A stretch of 64,000 nt of DNA from Yersinia bercovieri ATCC 43970. GTDB taxonomy: Bacteria > Pseudomonadota > Gammaproteobacteria > Enterobacterales > Enterobacteriaceae. Below the pieces are notes generated by a model. The model was not told the origin of the DNA. It did not search any database and worked only from the letters and a program-made list of their open reading frames with translations. A program made the position numbers and the translations under genes. Of this stretch, positions 10,396 to 20,093 are shown one piece after another (position 1 is the first letter of the stretch; every line of letters starts with the position of its first letter). The stretch is taken from positions 372,001-436,000 of the forward strand of contig NZ_CP054044.1 of NCBI RefSeq assembly GCF_013282745.1, written 5' to 3'.

Positions 10396-12548
10396 ACGCT
10401 CATCTCCGGATCTTCCGCCATTTTGCTTAACGTCACAAAGTCAGGTTTACCACTGCCGAGCAGCGGCAATGCTTTCACCACCCGAATATCCCGCGGGACG
10501 GCCAGCTCAGGCACGCCGCTCGCGCGCGCGGCTTTTATCAATTGCTCGCGGGTCATCCCACTGTCGGTGGTAAACAGCACCAAGGCCTCACCTTTGGCAC
10601 TGTCGGTTTTAGCCGCCGCAGCATGTTGCCCCTCTGGCGAGATTCGCAGTGCCAGTTGCTCCACGCTCTCTAGTGAAACCATTTCGCCCGCCAATTTGGC
10701 AAAACGCTTCATTCGACCACGAATCGCGCAGAACCCCTGCTCATCAATGGCAACAATATCACCGGTGTCATACCAACCGGCCTCCCGTTCACCCTGCGCA
10801 TTTTCAGCCGAAGGCGGCTCCAGTACCGCGGGATTTTCTACCCGCAGGTAGCCGCGCATGATATTGGGGCCGCGTAGCTGCAAACGCCCCCCTTGATCGA
10901 TGCCTGGCACCTTAATCAATCGAGACTCCATCCCCGGCAGAATGCGGCCGACACTATTCACTTTCGCCGCCATCGGCACGTTTATAGCCACCACTGGCGC
11001 GCACTCAGTGACGCCATAACCTTCCAAAATGCGAATGCCGAATTTGTCCTGCCAAATCTGCTTGGTGCTATCGGCTAACTTCTCGGCTCCCGCCACCACA
11101 TAGCGCAAGCGAGCAAAATCATAGGGGTGCGCAAAGCGGGCGTAGTTGCCCAGGAAGGTTGAGGTGCCAAACAGCACGGTACAGTTACGGTCATACACCA
11201 GCTCGGGTACTACACGATAGTGCAGTGGGCTGGGGTAAAGAAATACGCGGCTACCGGTCATCAGCGGGGTGAATAATCCAACGGTCAAGCCAAAGGCATG
11301 GAACAGCGGCAGTGACGACATAAAGCGATCACGGGGCGTAAAGTCGGCAATAGTGCGGATTTGTTCAACATTCGCCAATAAACTGGCGTGCGAATGCACC
11401 ACCCCTTTCGGATTGCCTTCAGAGCCGGAGGTAAACAAAATCAGGGCATTGTCATCAGCCTGCTGTGGCAGCATCGCCCGGCGTGGGCAGCATAAGTGGA
11501 ATAAAATCCATAACTTATCTGCGAGTGTCACGGTATCTTTGAGATCTTCCAGATAGACCCAATTGGCCTCAGTCACCTGTTCCGGCAGATGTGTCAGCTT
11601 ACCTTTCTCCAAAAACTGGCGCGATGTGACGATAGTTTTCAATGAGGCCGCAGTCATCGCACTCTTCAGCCCCTTGGCACCCGAGGTGTAATTTAGCAGC
11701 GCCGGAATGCGCCCGCGCACTGAAGCCCCGAAAATAGCCGCCGCCGTGATGGTCGCGTTTGGCAGTAACATGCCAACGTGCTCCCCCGGCGCGGTAAAAC
11801 GTTGCAAGATACGGCTGACACCAAGGATCTTCTTCAGCAACGTTTGGTAACTATCCTCCTTAAAGGAGATATCTTCGATACAGGGCTTAAAGCGCCCATA
11901 GCGAGTTTGGGCCGCCAGCAGCGCTTCAAACAGGGTTTCTCGTGGCACAATAGCCATGCGGGCCGCCATCATAATGGCATGTAAGCGCTCACCAGCCAGA
12001 ACCCGGCGCTCACGGGCGCGCGGCGCTTGCGGCATCGGTAGATGGGTGGCGGGTAAGACATAAATGCTGATTTTCGGGAACCAGCGGACTTTCAGTACCT
12101 CAGCTAATCGGCCAAAGCGGCTAAATTCGGGGCCTTCCAACCGGATGGGAACCACCGCTGCACCGGATTTCGCGGCAACAAATGCAGCACCATCATAGAT
12201 TTTCATCAATGAACCGGTCACGGTGATGCGCCCTTCAGGGAATATCACCACCGGCCTGCCCTGTTCGACCATTCTGACCAACTGTTTGATGGCCATGGGT
12301 TTGGTGGGATCGAGGGCGACGAAATCGACGTATGGCTTGAGAGTGCGCATAAACCAGCTCTCGGTGACACTGGAGTAGACCGCAAAAACCGGCTTAATCG
12401 GCAGAAAGAGTGCTAACAAAATACCATCGAGGAAGGAGACATGATTGGGCGTAATGATCAGTTTCTGATGCGTAAACTGGTCAGTTACCCCCTCAATGGT
12501 GACACGAAATAACCCACGAAAAAGAGTGCGCAGCAAGCGATAAACCAT
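10392..12548 (-). CDS. aas: Bifunctional acyltransferase / acyl-ACP synthetase Aas
   Basis: Reacylates 2-acyl-lysophosphatidylethanolamine using acyl-ACP that it makes itself, acting at the inner membrane. The 718-residue protein has an N-terminal PlsC-type acyltransferase with HX4D (NHVSFLDG) and FPEGRIT motifs. A C-terminal AMP-binding synthetase domain carries the P-loop [15 protein letters not shown] and the motif WYDTGDI. The start [16 protein letters not shown] fits the family; a GTG/ATG reading a few codons upstream is possible. It forms an operon with lplT. Confidence 0.97.
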   Translation of the reverse strand: MVYRLLRTLFRGLFRVTIEGVTDQFTHQKLIITPNHVSFLDGILLALFLPIKPVFAVYSSVTESWFMRTLKPYVDFVALDPTKPMAIKQLVRMVEQGRPVVIFPEGRITVTGSLMKIYDGAAFVAAKSGAAVVPIRLEGPEFSRFGRLAEVLKVRWFPKISIYVLPATHLPMPQAPRARERRVLAGERLHAIMMAARMAIVPRETLFEALLAAQTRYGRFKPCIEDISFKEDSYQTLLKKILGVSRILQRFTAPGEHVGMLLPNATITAAAIFGASVRGRIPALLNYTSGAKGLKSAMTAASLKTIVTSRQFLEKGKLTHLPEQVTEANWVYLEDLKDTVTLADKLWILFHLCCPRRAMLPQQADDNALILFTSGSEGNPKGVVHSHASLLANVEQIRTIADFTPRDRFMSSLPLFHAFGLTVGLFTPLMTGSRVFLYPSPLHYRVVPELVYDRNCTVLFGTSTFLGNYARFAHPYDFARLRYVVAGAEKLADSTKQIWQDKFGIRILEGYGVTECAPVVAINVPMAAKVNSVGRILPGMESRLIKVPGIDQGGRLQLRGPNIMRGYLRVENPAVLEPPSAENAQGEREAGWYDTGDIVAIDEQGFCAIRGRMKRFAKLAGEMVSLESVEQLALRISPEGQHAAAAKTDSAKGEALVLFTTDSGMTREQLIKAARASGVPELAVPRDIRVVKALPLLGSGKPDFVTLSKMAEDPEMSV

Positions 12549-12650
12549 CTCTGTCTCTCTATAAGTCAATGAATCCGATAAAGAGAGAATACTATAATAG
12601 TGGCGGATTTATCTGTAGGGAGAAGCTGAAAGTGGCGGGCGCGAACAAAT

Positions 12651-12747
12651 AAAAAAAAACCTACGCATCTGCGTAGGTCGGTGCAAATCAAAAACTGGTT
12701 TTTAACACACAGCGTATGTTGATTACTCACCAATTAATACCTCTGGG
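12651..12747 (-). ncRNA. omrA: OmrA/OmrB-type small regulatory RNA
   Basis: The minus strand reads CCCAGAGGTATTAATTGGTG from 12747, nearly identical to the conserved 5' seed end of E. coli OmrA/OmrB. It ends with TTTGCACC, an 8-bp stem CCTACGCA/TGCGTAGG (12660-12677) and a nine-T run, which is the Rho-independent terminator of this family. Length is about 97 nt. A TATCCT -10-like hexamer lies six bases upstream of the putative +1. Known Omr RNAs are OmpR-activated, use Hfq and repress outer-membrane proteins and csgD through the 5' seed. E. coli has two tandem copies between aas and galR; only one is seen here. Choosing A rather than B is arbitrary. Confidence 0.9.
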
Positions 12748-12875
12748 ACAATCAGGATAGCCGTTTGTGTGCTGCCACAGCTAGCTAGCAATCGAAACAT
12801 TTGCGTGCAAAGTGTAACCAGCAGTGAACATTGTCAAAAAGGCGAAAAGGTTTGTAATTCATTGCAGTAGCGCCC
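12748..12875. promoter_or_regulatory. Upstream region of the Omr RNA
   Basis: This gap between the Omr start and the stop of the molybdoenzyme gene should hold the Omr promoter and, by analogy with E. coli, OmpR sites. On the minus strand the stretch about 12795-12845 is rich in TTGAC/TTACA/TTTGC-like repeats compatible with OmpR binding. No site can be assigned firmly by eye. Confidence 0.4.
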
Positions 12876-15137
12876 CTATTCACAAAGTGCGACCTCCACT
12901 AAACAACTCATCGCATTCGGCCCCTGGGTCAAGGGAGAGGTTCCAATATCCAAAGTCAGGACATTAGGATTACCCGATTGCTCAACTTTATGCTGCTTGC
13001 CACCAAAACCGGGATCAAACCAAGCACCGGTTGCCATCAGCACCACGCCACGGGTCACACCATCAGTAATCCGTACCCCCGCCAGGCAGCTGCCACGTAA
13101 ATTGCTGATTTGCACCTGACTGCCATCGGTAATTTCGCGGCTGGCCGCATCTTGTGGATGCATATAGAGTGTTTCACGGCCCGCAGTTTTATTGCCCTGC
13201 GCTAATGGCGCGGGATCGAGCTGACTGTGCAGGCGATCTGCCGGTTGAATCGAGATCAAATGCAGCGGCCACTGCCCAGCTTCGGGCGCGCCCAGCCACT
13301 CTACCGGCGGTTTCCACTCGGCATGTGGCGCAAAATCGGCATATTGGTAACTGGCGATCTTCTCACTAAACAGCTCAATTTTGCCACTGGGTGTCTGTAG
13401 CGGATGCGCCTGTGGATCGCTACGGAAGTTATCGAAGAACACGAACTCTTGTTGCGGTGCCGGAAGATCAACATGGCCCCGCTGCCAGAATGTCGCAAAA
13501 TCTGGCCACTCAACCCCATGCGGCTGTTGGGCAACACCGCACTCTTGGTAGATATGCCGAATCCACGCCATCTCATCGCGGCCCTCGGTAAAGTCGTCGC
13601 GATAACCCAGCCGTTCAGCCAGATCGGCGAAAATATCAAAGTCGTTGCGGGCCTGATGCTGTGGCGCAATAGCCTGATGCATTGCCAGAACATAGCGATC
13701 CCGTGATGAGCCGCCAATATCATTGCGCTCCAGCGAACTGGTCACTGGCAGCACGATATCCGCCATTTTAGCCGCCGGTGTCCACCAGATATCCTGCACA
13801 ATTACCGTATCCGGCTTTTGCCACCCCTCCACCAACCGATTCAGCTGTTGATGATGGTGGAATGGATTGCCGCCCGCCCAATGCACCAGGTGAATATCGG
13901 GATAGGTGTGGGTTTCGCCCTGAAACTGATAAGGCTGCCCCGGTTGTAGCAGCATGTCACAAATCCGCGCCACTGGGATCGCCAGCCCGGAGGGATTTTT
14001 GCCGACAGGCATTGTTGGCCCAGGGGTGTCGATACGCGGGTTACCCACCCCATTCATCGAGCCGTGACCAAATGAGAAGCCGCCGCCGGGCAGCCCCACT
14101 TGCCCCAACATGGCCGATAGCGCAATCACCATCCAGTAAGGTTGTTCGCCGCGATGGGCGCGCTGTACTGAATAGGAGCAGGTCATAAAGCTGCGCACAC
14201 CAATAAGTTGCTGCGCTAATTGGCTAATTCTTGCCGCCGGAATGCCGGTAATTTCACTGGCCCAATCCGGTGTTTTCGCCACACCGTCATTCACGCCACG
14301 GATGTAATCCGCTAATTGCTCATAGCCCACACAGTGGGTGGCGAGGAAAGATTCATCCTGCCCATCAAAGCGTTGGATTTCATAAGCCAGCGCCAGCATT
14401 AGTGCCACATCGGTATTCGGGCGGATTGGTATCCACTCCGCATTGACAAAAGCCGGGCAGTCGTCTCGCATCGGGCTGATGTTGATAACCGGCGTGCCTT
14501 TTTGCGCCAGCTTCTCCAGCCAGGGTTTTAGCGAGTGTTCCGCCGAGCCGCCAGAAGAGACCTGGGCATTTTTCAGTGCCAGTCCACCAAAGGCGATAAA
14601 CAGCTCGCAATGATCAACCACACTCGGCCATGATGTCACCCTGCCAGTCAGCGGGCTAAAAGTCCCAATCACATAGGGCAGGAAGAACTGTGCCGATCCC
14701 CAGCTGTAATTGCCCATTTGATCGACACCACCACCGCCAGCGAAATAGAAACGCCGGACTAATGAGCGTGCGTGATGTAAACGCCCAGCAGAAGACCAAC
14801 CATATGAGCCGGTAAATAGCCCTGAAGGGCCATAGCGATCCCGCACCCGGCGACTCTCTTCGGCCACTAAATCCAACGCCACATCCCAATCTACCTCGAC
14901 AAAATCCTCCCGCCCGCGCAGGGTGCGATCACTTCTCTCCCGCTGTTGTAGCCATGAACGCCGTATTGCTGGTTTGCGAATACGTTTGTCGGAATAAACC
15001 ATCGGCGTGATGGATGCCAGTAGTGGCGAAGGGTTGGAGTCATCGGCAAAAGGCTCACAGCGGATCAACTTGCCATCTTCGACGACAGCAGTATAAGCGC
15101 CCCAGTGGGCAAGCTGAGGGTAACGGATGATGGACAT
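12876..15137 (-). CDS. Molybdopterin-dependent oxidoreductase, BisC/TorZ-like
   Basis: Mo-bis-MGD enzyme of the DMSO/TMAO/biotin-sulfoxide reductase family, 753 residues. It has SGLFTGSYGWSSAGRLHHA, then NYSWGSAQ, where the Ser is the expected Mo ligand, and the dinucleotide-binding segment WAGGNPFHHHQQLNR. The C-terminal beta-barrel domain includes HPQDAASREITDGSQV. No N-terminal Fe-S Cys motif and no Tat signal are seen, so a cytoplasmic enzyme like BisC is likely. The start MSIIRYPQLAHWG fits the family; a GTG start at 15176 is possible. It sits between the Omr RNA and galR, where E. coli has no such gene. The exact substrate is unknown. Confidence 0.88.
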   Translation of the reverse strand: MSIIRYPQLAHWGAYTAVVEDGKLIRCEPFADDSNPSPLLASITPMVYSDKRIRKPAIRRSWLQQRERSDRTLRGREDFVEVDWDVALDLVAEESRRVRDRYGPSGLFTGSYGWSSAGRLHHARSLVRRFYFAGGGGVDQMGNYSWGSAQFFLPYVIGTFSPLTGRVTSWPSVVDHCELFIAFGGLALKNAQVSSGGSAEHSLKPWLEKLAQKGTPVINISPMRDDCPAFVNAEWIPIRPNTDVALMLALAYEIQRFDGQDESFLATHCVGYEQLADYIRGVNDGVAKTPDWASEITGIPAARISQLAQQLIGVRSFMTCSYSVQRAHRGEQPYWMVIALSAMLGQVGLPGGGFSFGHGSMNGVGNPRIDTPGPTMPVGKNPSGLAIPVARICDMLLQPGQPYQFQGETHTYPDIHLVHWAGGNPFHHHQQLNRLVEGWQKPDTVIVQDIWWTPAAKMADIVLPVTSSLERNDIGGSSRDRYVLAMHQAIAPQHQARNDFDIFADLAERLGYRDDFTEGRDEMAWIRHIYQECGVAQQPHGVEWPDFATFWQRGHVDLPAPQQEFVFFDNFRSDPQAHPLQTPSGKIELFSEKIASYQYADFAPHAEWKPPVEWLGAPEAGQWPLHLISIQPADRLHSQLDPAPLAQGNKTAGRETLYMHPQDAASREITDGSQVQISNLRGSCLAGVRITDGVTRGVVLMATGAWFDPGFGGKQHKVEQSGNPNVLTLDIGTSPLTQGPNAMSCLVEVALCE

Positions 15138-15380
15138 GGGTATCTCAGACGATTGATTAGAAGGTAAACTTAACACCCATCAGGTCATAAAACCAAAGCA
15201 CAATTTCGACTAAATATGATGTTTTGGTACTAAGGAAAATGCCAGCGATAGGGGGCAATAGTGCATCTGGAGTCGCGAAAGCAACCGCTAATACGCCTAA
15301 TTGCTTTTTCTTTAGTTTTTTCTCACCAAGTTGCGATCATCCCCCCTTGCGGGCAAGGCGGTTTTCCGCAAAACTGAGTG

Positions 15381-15396
15381 ATGTAAGCGATTACCC
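15381..15396 (+). promoter_or_regulatory. Probable GalR operator upstream of galR
   Basis: ATGTAAGCGATTACCC matches the Gal operator consensus GTGNAANCGNTTNCAC with the central CG and both TAA/TTA arms intact and mismatches only at the edges. It lies 20 bp before the galR ATG and suggests autoregulation by GalR or cross-control by a GalS-like protein. Confidence 0.55.
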
Positions 15397-15416
15397 TAAA
15401 AATTTCTGGAAGAAAA

Positions 15417-16433
15417 ATGGCCACTATTAAGGATGTTGCCAAGCTGGCGGGTGTTTCCGTCGCGACGGTATCTCGTGTTATCAATAATTCGCCTAAGGCC
15501 AGTGAGGCATCACGTGTGGCGGTATCTAGCGCCATGGAGCAGTTGCAGTATCACCCCAATGCCAATGCCCGCGCGTTGGCCCAGCAATCCACCGAAACTG
15601 TCGGTATGATTGTCTCTGATGTGTCAGATCCCTTCTTTGGCTCCATGGTAAAAGCTGTAGAACAAGTGGCCTATGCCACCGGTAATTTCCTGCTGATTGG
15701 TAACGGTTACCATGATGCGGAGAGAGAGCGCCAGGCTATCGAGCAACTGATCCGCCATCGTTGCGCCGCGCTGGTGGTTCACGCCAAAAAATTATCTGAT
15801 GAAGAATTGACCTCACTAATGGAACAAATTCCCGGCATGGTGCTGATCAATCGCACTCTGCCCGGCTTCGAAACCCGCTGTGTCGCATTAGATGATCGTT
15901 ACGGTGCCTGGTTGGCCACTCGCCATCTGATTCAGCAAGGCCATAAGCGGATAGCGATTATCTGCTCCAACCATCAGATTTCCGATGCCATTGACCGCCT
16001 GCAAGGCTATCTGGATGCACTAAAAGAGTTTGATATCGCCGTTGATGATCGTTTGATCTCTTACGGTACACCGGATGAGATCGGTGGCGAACAAGCCATG
16101 ACCGACCTGCTTGGCCGTGGCAAACATTTCACCGCCGTCACCTGTTATAACGACTCCATGGCCGCAGGCGCCCTGTCGGTTCTCAGTGATAACAGCATCG
16201 AAGTGCCGCAAGAGATCTCACTGATCGGTTTTGACGATGTTTTGATCTCTCGCTATTTGCGACCACGACTGACCACCATCCGCTACCCGGTAGTGGCGAT
16301 GGCAACACAAGCGGCGGAGTTAGCACTGGCGCTGGCCAACCATACTCCGCTGCCAGAGATAACCAATATGTTTAGCCCGACACTGGTGCGCCGCCACTCT
16401 GTCGCCAGCCCGCAAACCGTGGTCGAGGAGTGA
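15417..16433 (+). CDS. galR: Galactose operon repressor GalR
   Basis: LacI/GalR-family transcription factor that represses galactose uptake and metabolism genes until it binds D-galactose. The 338-residue protein begins with the LacI-type helix-turn-helix MATIKDVAKLAGVSVATVSR and the hinge HPNANARALAQQSTETVG. A periplasmic-binding-protein-like sensor domain follows. Position between aas and lysA matches E. coli galR. A putative operator lies immediately upstream. It converges with lysA, with only 18 bp between the stops. Confidence 0.95.
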   Translation: MATIKDVAKLAGVSVATVSRVINNSPKASEASRVAVSSAMEQLQYHPNANARALAQQSTETVGMIVSDVSDPFFGSMVKAVEQVAYATGNFLLIGNGYHDAERERQAIEQLIRHRCAALVVHAKKLSDEELTSLMEQIPGMVLINRTLPGFETRCVALDDRYGAWLATRHLIQQGHKRIAIICSNHQISDAIDRLQGYLDALKEFDIAVDDRLISYGTPDEIGGEQAMTDLLGRGKHFTAVTCYNDSMAAGALSVLSDNSIEVPQEISLIGFDDVLISRYLRPRLTTIRYPVVAMATQAAELALALANHTPLPEITNMFSPTLVRRHSVASPQTVVEE

Positions 16434-16451
16434 AGCGGTGGACTGCCGTCA

Positions 16452-17714
16452 TTAAACCAACTCTAACGCGATCAGCTCCTCGATGGTTTGCCGACGGCGG
16501 ATTAAACGCGGCTGCCCTTGCTCGAACAGCACTTCCGGCAATAGCGGGCGGCTGTTGTAGTTAGATGACATCGACGCGCCATAAGCGCCGGTATCATGGA
16601 ACACCAGATAGTCGCCAATTCGGGCCGCAGGCAGTGGCCGCGTCTCTAGCCCGCCCCCCGCTTCCTGAGTAAAGACGTCACCTGACTCACAAAGCGGGCC
16701 ACCGACCACCGTCTCAATAAGCGGTTCAGCGCTGAGTGAGCGCCCATCCGCCGGTAGCAGCGAAATATGGTGGTAGCTGCCGTACATCGCAGGGCGCATC
16801 AAATCGTTAAAGCCCGCATCCACCAACACATAGTGACGGCTACCCATCTCTTTAACCGCCCGCACCTGCGCGATTAGCACACCAGACTCCGCCACCAGAA
16901 AACGGCCCGGCTCAATTTCCAGGCTGACCGGATGACCCAAGTGGGCGGCGATGCGCTCACGGGCGCTGTTCCATAAGCCGTAGTAATGCTCGGTATCAAT
17001 CTCATCATCGCCAAACTGATAAGGGATCGACAAGCCGCCGCCTGCCGAAATTGCGCTGATATCCTGCCCCAGCGTTACCACCTGCTCAACCATCGCGTCA
17101 CAGACCTGCTCCAGATGTTGGTAGTCAACACCCGAGCCAATGTGCATGTGAATACCGACCAGGGTTAAACCGTACTGCGCTATTTTCTCGATAGCCTGCG
17201 GTAGATCTTGATACCAGATACCATGCTTGCTGTTTTCCCCCCCCGTATTGGTTTTCTGGCTGTGACCATGACCAAAACCTGGGTTGACGCGCAGCCAAAC
17301 GGGATGGCCGGGCGCCTGTTGCCCCAGTTGATCCAGCATGTCGATGGAGCCAGCATTGACCGGAATAGCTAACTCCGTCACCCGCAATAGGGTGGCCTGA
17401 TCCAGCAGATCAGCAGTAAACACAATTTCGGCCGGTTCTTGCCCCGGCTGGAAACCAGCAATTAGTGCGCGCTCAATTTCACCCAACGAGACTGAATCCA
17501 CTTTGACCCCCTGCTCACGCATCAGGCGCAGAATATGAATATTCGAACAGGCTTTTTGCGCAAAACGGATTACATCAAAGTGGCGTAATTGATTGATACG
17601 CTGAGTAATAATGTCACCATCATAGGCCCACACAGGGCAGCCAAAACGCTCAGGCAGAGCAATCAGGTTTTGGGCGGTCAGGGCCGAAGAGGTGTCGTTA
17701 AGTGCGCGCGGCAT
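16452..17714 (-). CDS. lysA: Diaminopimelate decarboxylase LysA
   Basis: PLP enzyme that decarboxylates meso-diaminopimelate to L-lysine, the last step of lysine synthesis. The 420-residue protein carries the PLP lysine Lys54 in VIRFAQKACSNIHILR. It also has the HIGSG motif with a paired His (GIHMHIGSGVDY) and the CESGD active-site motif (GPLCESGDVF). It is transcribed divergently from lysR, which activates it in E. coli. Confidence 0.97.
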   Translation of the reverse strand: MPRALNDTSSALTAQNLIALPERFGCPVWAYDGDIITQRINQLRHFDVIRFAQKACSNIHILRLMREQGVKVDSVSLGEIERALIAGFQPGQEPAEIVFTADLLDQATLLRVTELAIPVNAGSIDMLDQLGQQAPGHPVWLRVNPGFGHGHSQKTNTGGENSKHGIWYQDLPQAIEKIAQYGLTLVGIHMHIGSGVDYQHLEQVCDAMVEQVVTLGQDISAISAGGGLSIPYQFGDDEIDTEHYYGLWNSARERIAAHLGHPVSLEIEPGRFLVAESGVLIAQVRAVKEMGSRHYVLVDAGFNDLMRPAMYGSYHHISLLPADGRSLSAEPLIETVVGGPLCESGDVFTQEAGGGLETRPLPAARIGDYLVFHDTGAYGASMSSNYNSRPLLPEVLFEQGQPRLIRRRQTIEELIALELV

Positions 17715-17750
17715 AGGGTTTTCCTAATAATTGGGTCAATCAATATGTTG

Positions 17751-17771
17751 AGCGAAAGAAACGGTTTCGCT
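17751..17771. promoter_or_regulatory. Palindrome in the lysA-lysR intergenic region
   Basis: AGCGAAA and TTTCGCT form a perfect 7-bp inverted repeat with a GAAACGG centre, itself near-palindromic. It lies between the divergent lysA and lysR start codons, where LysR is expected to bind. It is a candidate operator, not a proven one. Confidence 0.35.
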
Positions 17772-17883
17772 GATACCTTATTATTAACAATCCTATTCTT
17801 GTTATGAAAATATCTATTTAGCCAGAGTCTATTCATTTATGATATGGTTTAGACTATTTTTACGCCACCGCAGGAGCGCCGTG

Positions 17884-18822
17884 ATGCCCGCCATCTCCCT
17901 ACGACAAATCGAGATATTCCATGGTGTGATGACCACTGGCAACCTGACGGAAGCGGCGTTGCTACTGCAAACGTCACAACCCACCGTCAGCCGTGAACTG
18001 GCCCGCTTCGAGCAATTAGTCCAACTAAAACTCTTTGATCGCGTGCGGGGCCGCCTTTACCCAACAGTACAAGGCTTGCGGCTATTTGAAGAGGTACAGC
18101 GCTCCTATTACGGCCTTGACCGCATCCGGCAAGCCGCCGAAGGGATCCGCCAATTTCAACAGGCGCAGTTGTCGATTGCCTGTCTGCCGGTGTTTTCGCA
18201 ATCACTGCTACCCGCCGTGTGCAAACCCTTTATTGAAAGCTACCCGGAAGTGAGTCTGAGTGTTATCCCGCAGGAGTCCCCTTTACTGGAGGAGTGGCTT
18301 TCAGCCCAGCGCTATGACTTGGGGCTGACCGAGAATACTCAGACGCCAGCAGGAACATTGCGCCATGCACTGATGACAGTCAATGAGGTCTGTGTATTGC
18401 CTGGCGACCATCCATTGCGGGAAAAATCCGTGCTGACGCCACAAGATTTTCATGGCGAAAACTTTATCAGTCTGTCAGTCACCGATAGTTATCGCCAACT
18501 GCTGGATAATCTGTTTACTGAACAAGGTATTAGCCGCAGGCTAGTGCTGGAGACTCACAGCGCCGCATCGGTGTGTGCCATGGTGCGGGAAGGGGTGGGC
18601 GTATCAATCGTTAACCCATTGACGGCATTGGATTATATCAGCAAAGGGATGGAGGAAGGGGTTTGCGTGCGGCCTTTCAGTGTCGAGATCCCCTTTACTA
18701 TCAGCCTGATACAGCCGATACATCGGCCATCATCCACCTTGGTAGATACCTTTATCGAGCACTTAAAACAGCAGGCAATCACCTTCCAACAGCGGCTGGC
18801 CAAGGTGATCACCCAGCAATAG
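17884..18822 (+). CDS. lysR: Transcriptional activator LysR
   Basis: Founding member of the LysR family; it activates lysA when diaminopimelate is available. The 312-residue protein has the N-terminal helix-turn-helix GNLTEAALLLQTSQPTVSRELARFE and a C-terminal effector domain (LPVFSQSLLP, VCAMVREGVGVSIVNP). The start MPAISLRQIEIFHGVM is chosen because AGGAG lies eight bases upstream and it matches the E. coli start; the reading from 17839 is too long. It is divergent from lysA. Confidence 0.95.
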   Translation: MPAISLRQIEIFHGVMTTGNLTEAALLLQTSQPTVSRELARFEQLVQLKLFDRVRGRLYPTVQGLRLFEEVQRSYYGLDRIRQAAEGIRQFQQAQLSIACLPVFSQSLLPAVCKPFIESYPEVSLSVIPQESPLLEEWLSAQRYDLGLTENTQTPAGTLRHALMTVNEVCVLPGDHPLREKSVLTPQDFHGENFISLSVTDSYRQLLDNLFTEQGISRRLVLETHSAASVCAMVREGVGVSIVNPLTALDYISKGMEEGVCVRPFSVEIPFTISLIQPIHRPSSTLVDTFIEHLKQQAITFQQRLAKVITQQ

Positions 18823-18841
18823 TCAACTGATACTGACTTAA

Positions 18842-20002
18842 CTAAGCTGCCTTCATCTTACCCGCCCGCGCGCGGGAAAAGGTAAACAGGCACAGCAGCA
18901 GCCCGATAACCGCCAGCCCTGCCGCTGCCAGTGGAACCGCCGTCAAACCGAGTCCGCGCGCAATGACCATACCGCCCACCCACGCGCCCAATGCATTGCC
19001 GACATTGAACGCCGCAATATTCAGTGTCGACACCAAATTAGGCGCTTTTTTGCCATAGGTGACCACGTTAATTTGCAAGGCCGGCACCGCCGAGAATGCC
19101 GCCGCTGACCAGAGAAACAGTGTCACCTCCGCCGCTAATAAGGAGTAACTGGTCCAACTAAACAGGGCTGATAGCACCGCAATGAGCAAGAATGTCACCG
19201 TCAAACTGACAGATAAGCGCCAGTCGGCTAGCCGCCCACCGACAATATTCCCCAGTGTCAGGCCCACCCCCATCAGCAATAGTGTCCAACTGACACCCTG
19301 CTCAGAAACCTGTGTCACTTCGGTCAAAATAGGCGCGATATAGGTAAAGAGAGCAAACATCGCGGCGGCAAAAAAGACCGTCATCAGCAGAGAGAGCCAG
19401 ATCCCGCCGCCCCGTAATGCGGCAATTTCCTTACGTAATTCGGTCGGAGCCTCTTCCAAAGATGAGGGTAACTTGCGGTAGAGCGCGGCCAGAGAGAATA
19501 AGCCGATAACCGAAACTACCCAGAATGTGGATCGCCAGCCAAAAGTCTGCCCCAGCGCAGTCCCCAATGGTACGCCGAGCACATTGGCGAGGGTTAAGCC
19601 AGTAAACATCAGTGCTACCGCTGAAGCTCGACGATTAGGCGCGACCAGATTGGCAGCCACCACCGCCCCAATACCAAAAAAAGCCCCGTGGCACAACGCG
19701 GTAATCACCCGCGCCAGCATCAGGAAATCATAGCTATATGCCATGGCGCACATCAGGTTACCGATGATAAAGATCACCATCAGCAGCAATAATGTCTTTT
19801 TACGCGGTAACTTAGCCGTCAGCACCGCCATGATAGGAGCGCCAATCGCCACCCCCAGCGCATAACCACTGATTAACCAACCGGCGGTCGGAATCGAAAT
19901 GTGTAAATCACCCGCTACCTGAGGTAGCAGCCCCATAATGACAAATTCGGTGGTTCCAATAGCAAAGGCACACAGTGCTAATGCCAACAGCGCAACAGGC
20001 AT
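18842..20002 (-). CDS. MFS transporter of the DHA1 (YdhP/AraJ-like) family
   Basis: Inner-membrane proton-driven exporter of 386 residues with about 12 membrane segments. The start MPVALLALALCAFAIGTTEFVIMGLLP is the family hallmark, followed by ALMFTGLTLANVLGVPLGT between helices 4 and 5. The relative E. coli YdhP has the same architecture. Substrate is unknown. A LysR-type regulator gene lies 91 bp upstream on the same strand and may control it. It converges on lysR. Confidence 0.87.
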   Translation of the reverse strand: MPVALLALALCAFAIGTTEFVIMGLLPQVAGDLHISIPTAGWLISGYALGVAIGAPIMAVLTAKLPRKKTLLLLMVIFIIGNLMCAMAYSYDFLMLARVITALCHGAFFGIGAVVAANLVAPNRRASAVALMFTGLTLANVLGVPLGTALGQTFGWRSTFWVVSVIGLFSLAALYRKLPSSLEEAPTELRKEIAALRGGGIWLSLLMTVFFAAAMFALFTYIAPILTEVTQVSEQGVSWTLLLMGVGLTLGNIVGGRLADWRLSVSLTVTFLLIAVLSALFSWTSYSLLAAEVTLFLWSAAAFSAVPALQINVVTYGKKAPNLVSTLNIAAFNVGNALGAWVGGMVIARGLGLTAVPLAAAGLAVIGLLLCLFTFSRARAGKMKAA

Positions 20003-20093
20003 AATAGAAGCTCCCAGTCAGACAATATCCACCCGCCATATAGGTAGCAGGCAAATCAAATTATTACCAGTAATGGTTAGTAGCGCTGTAACT

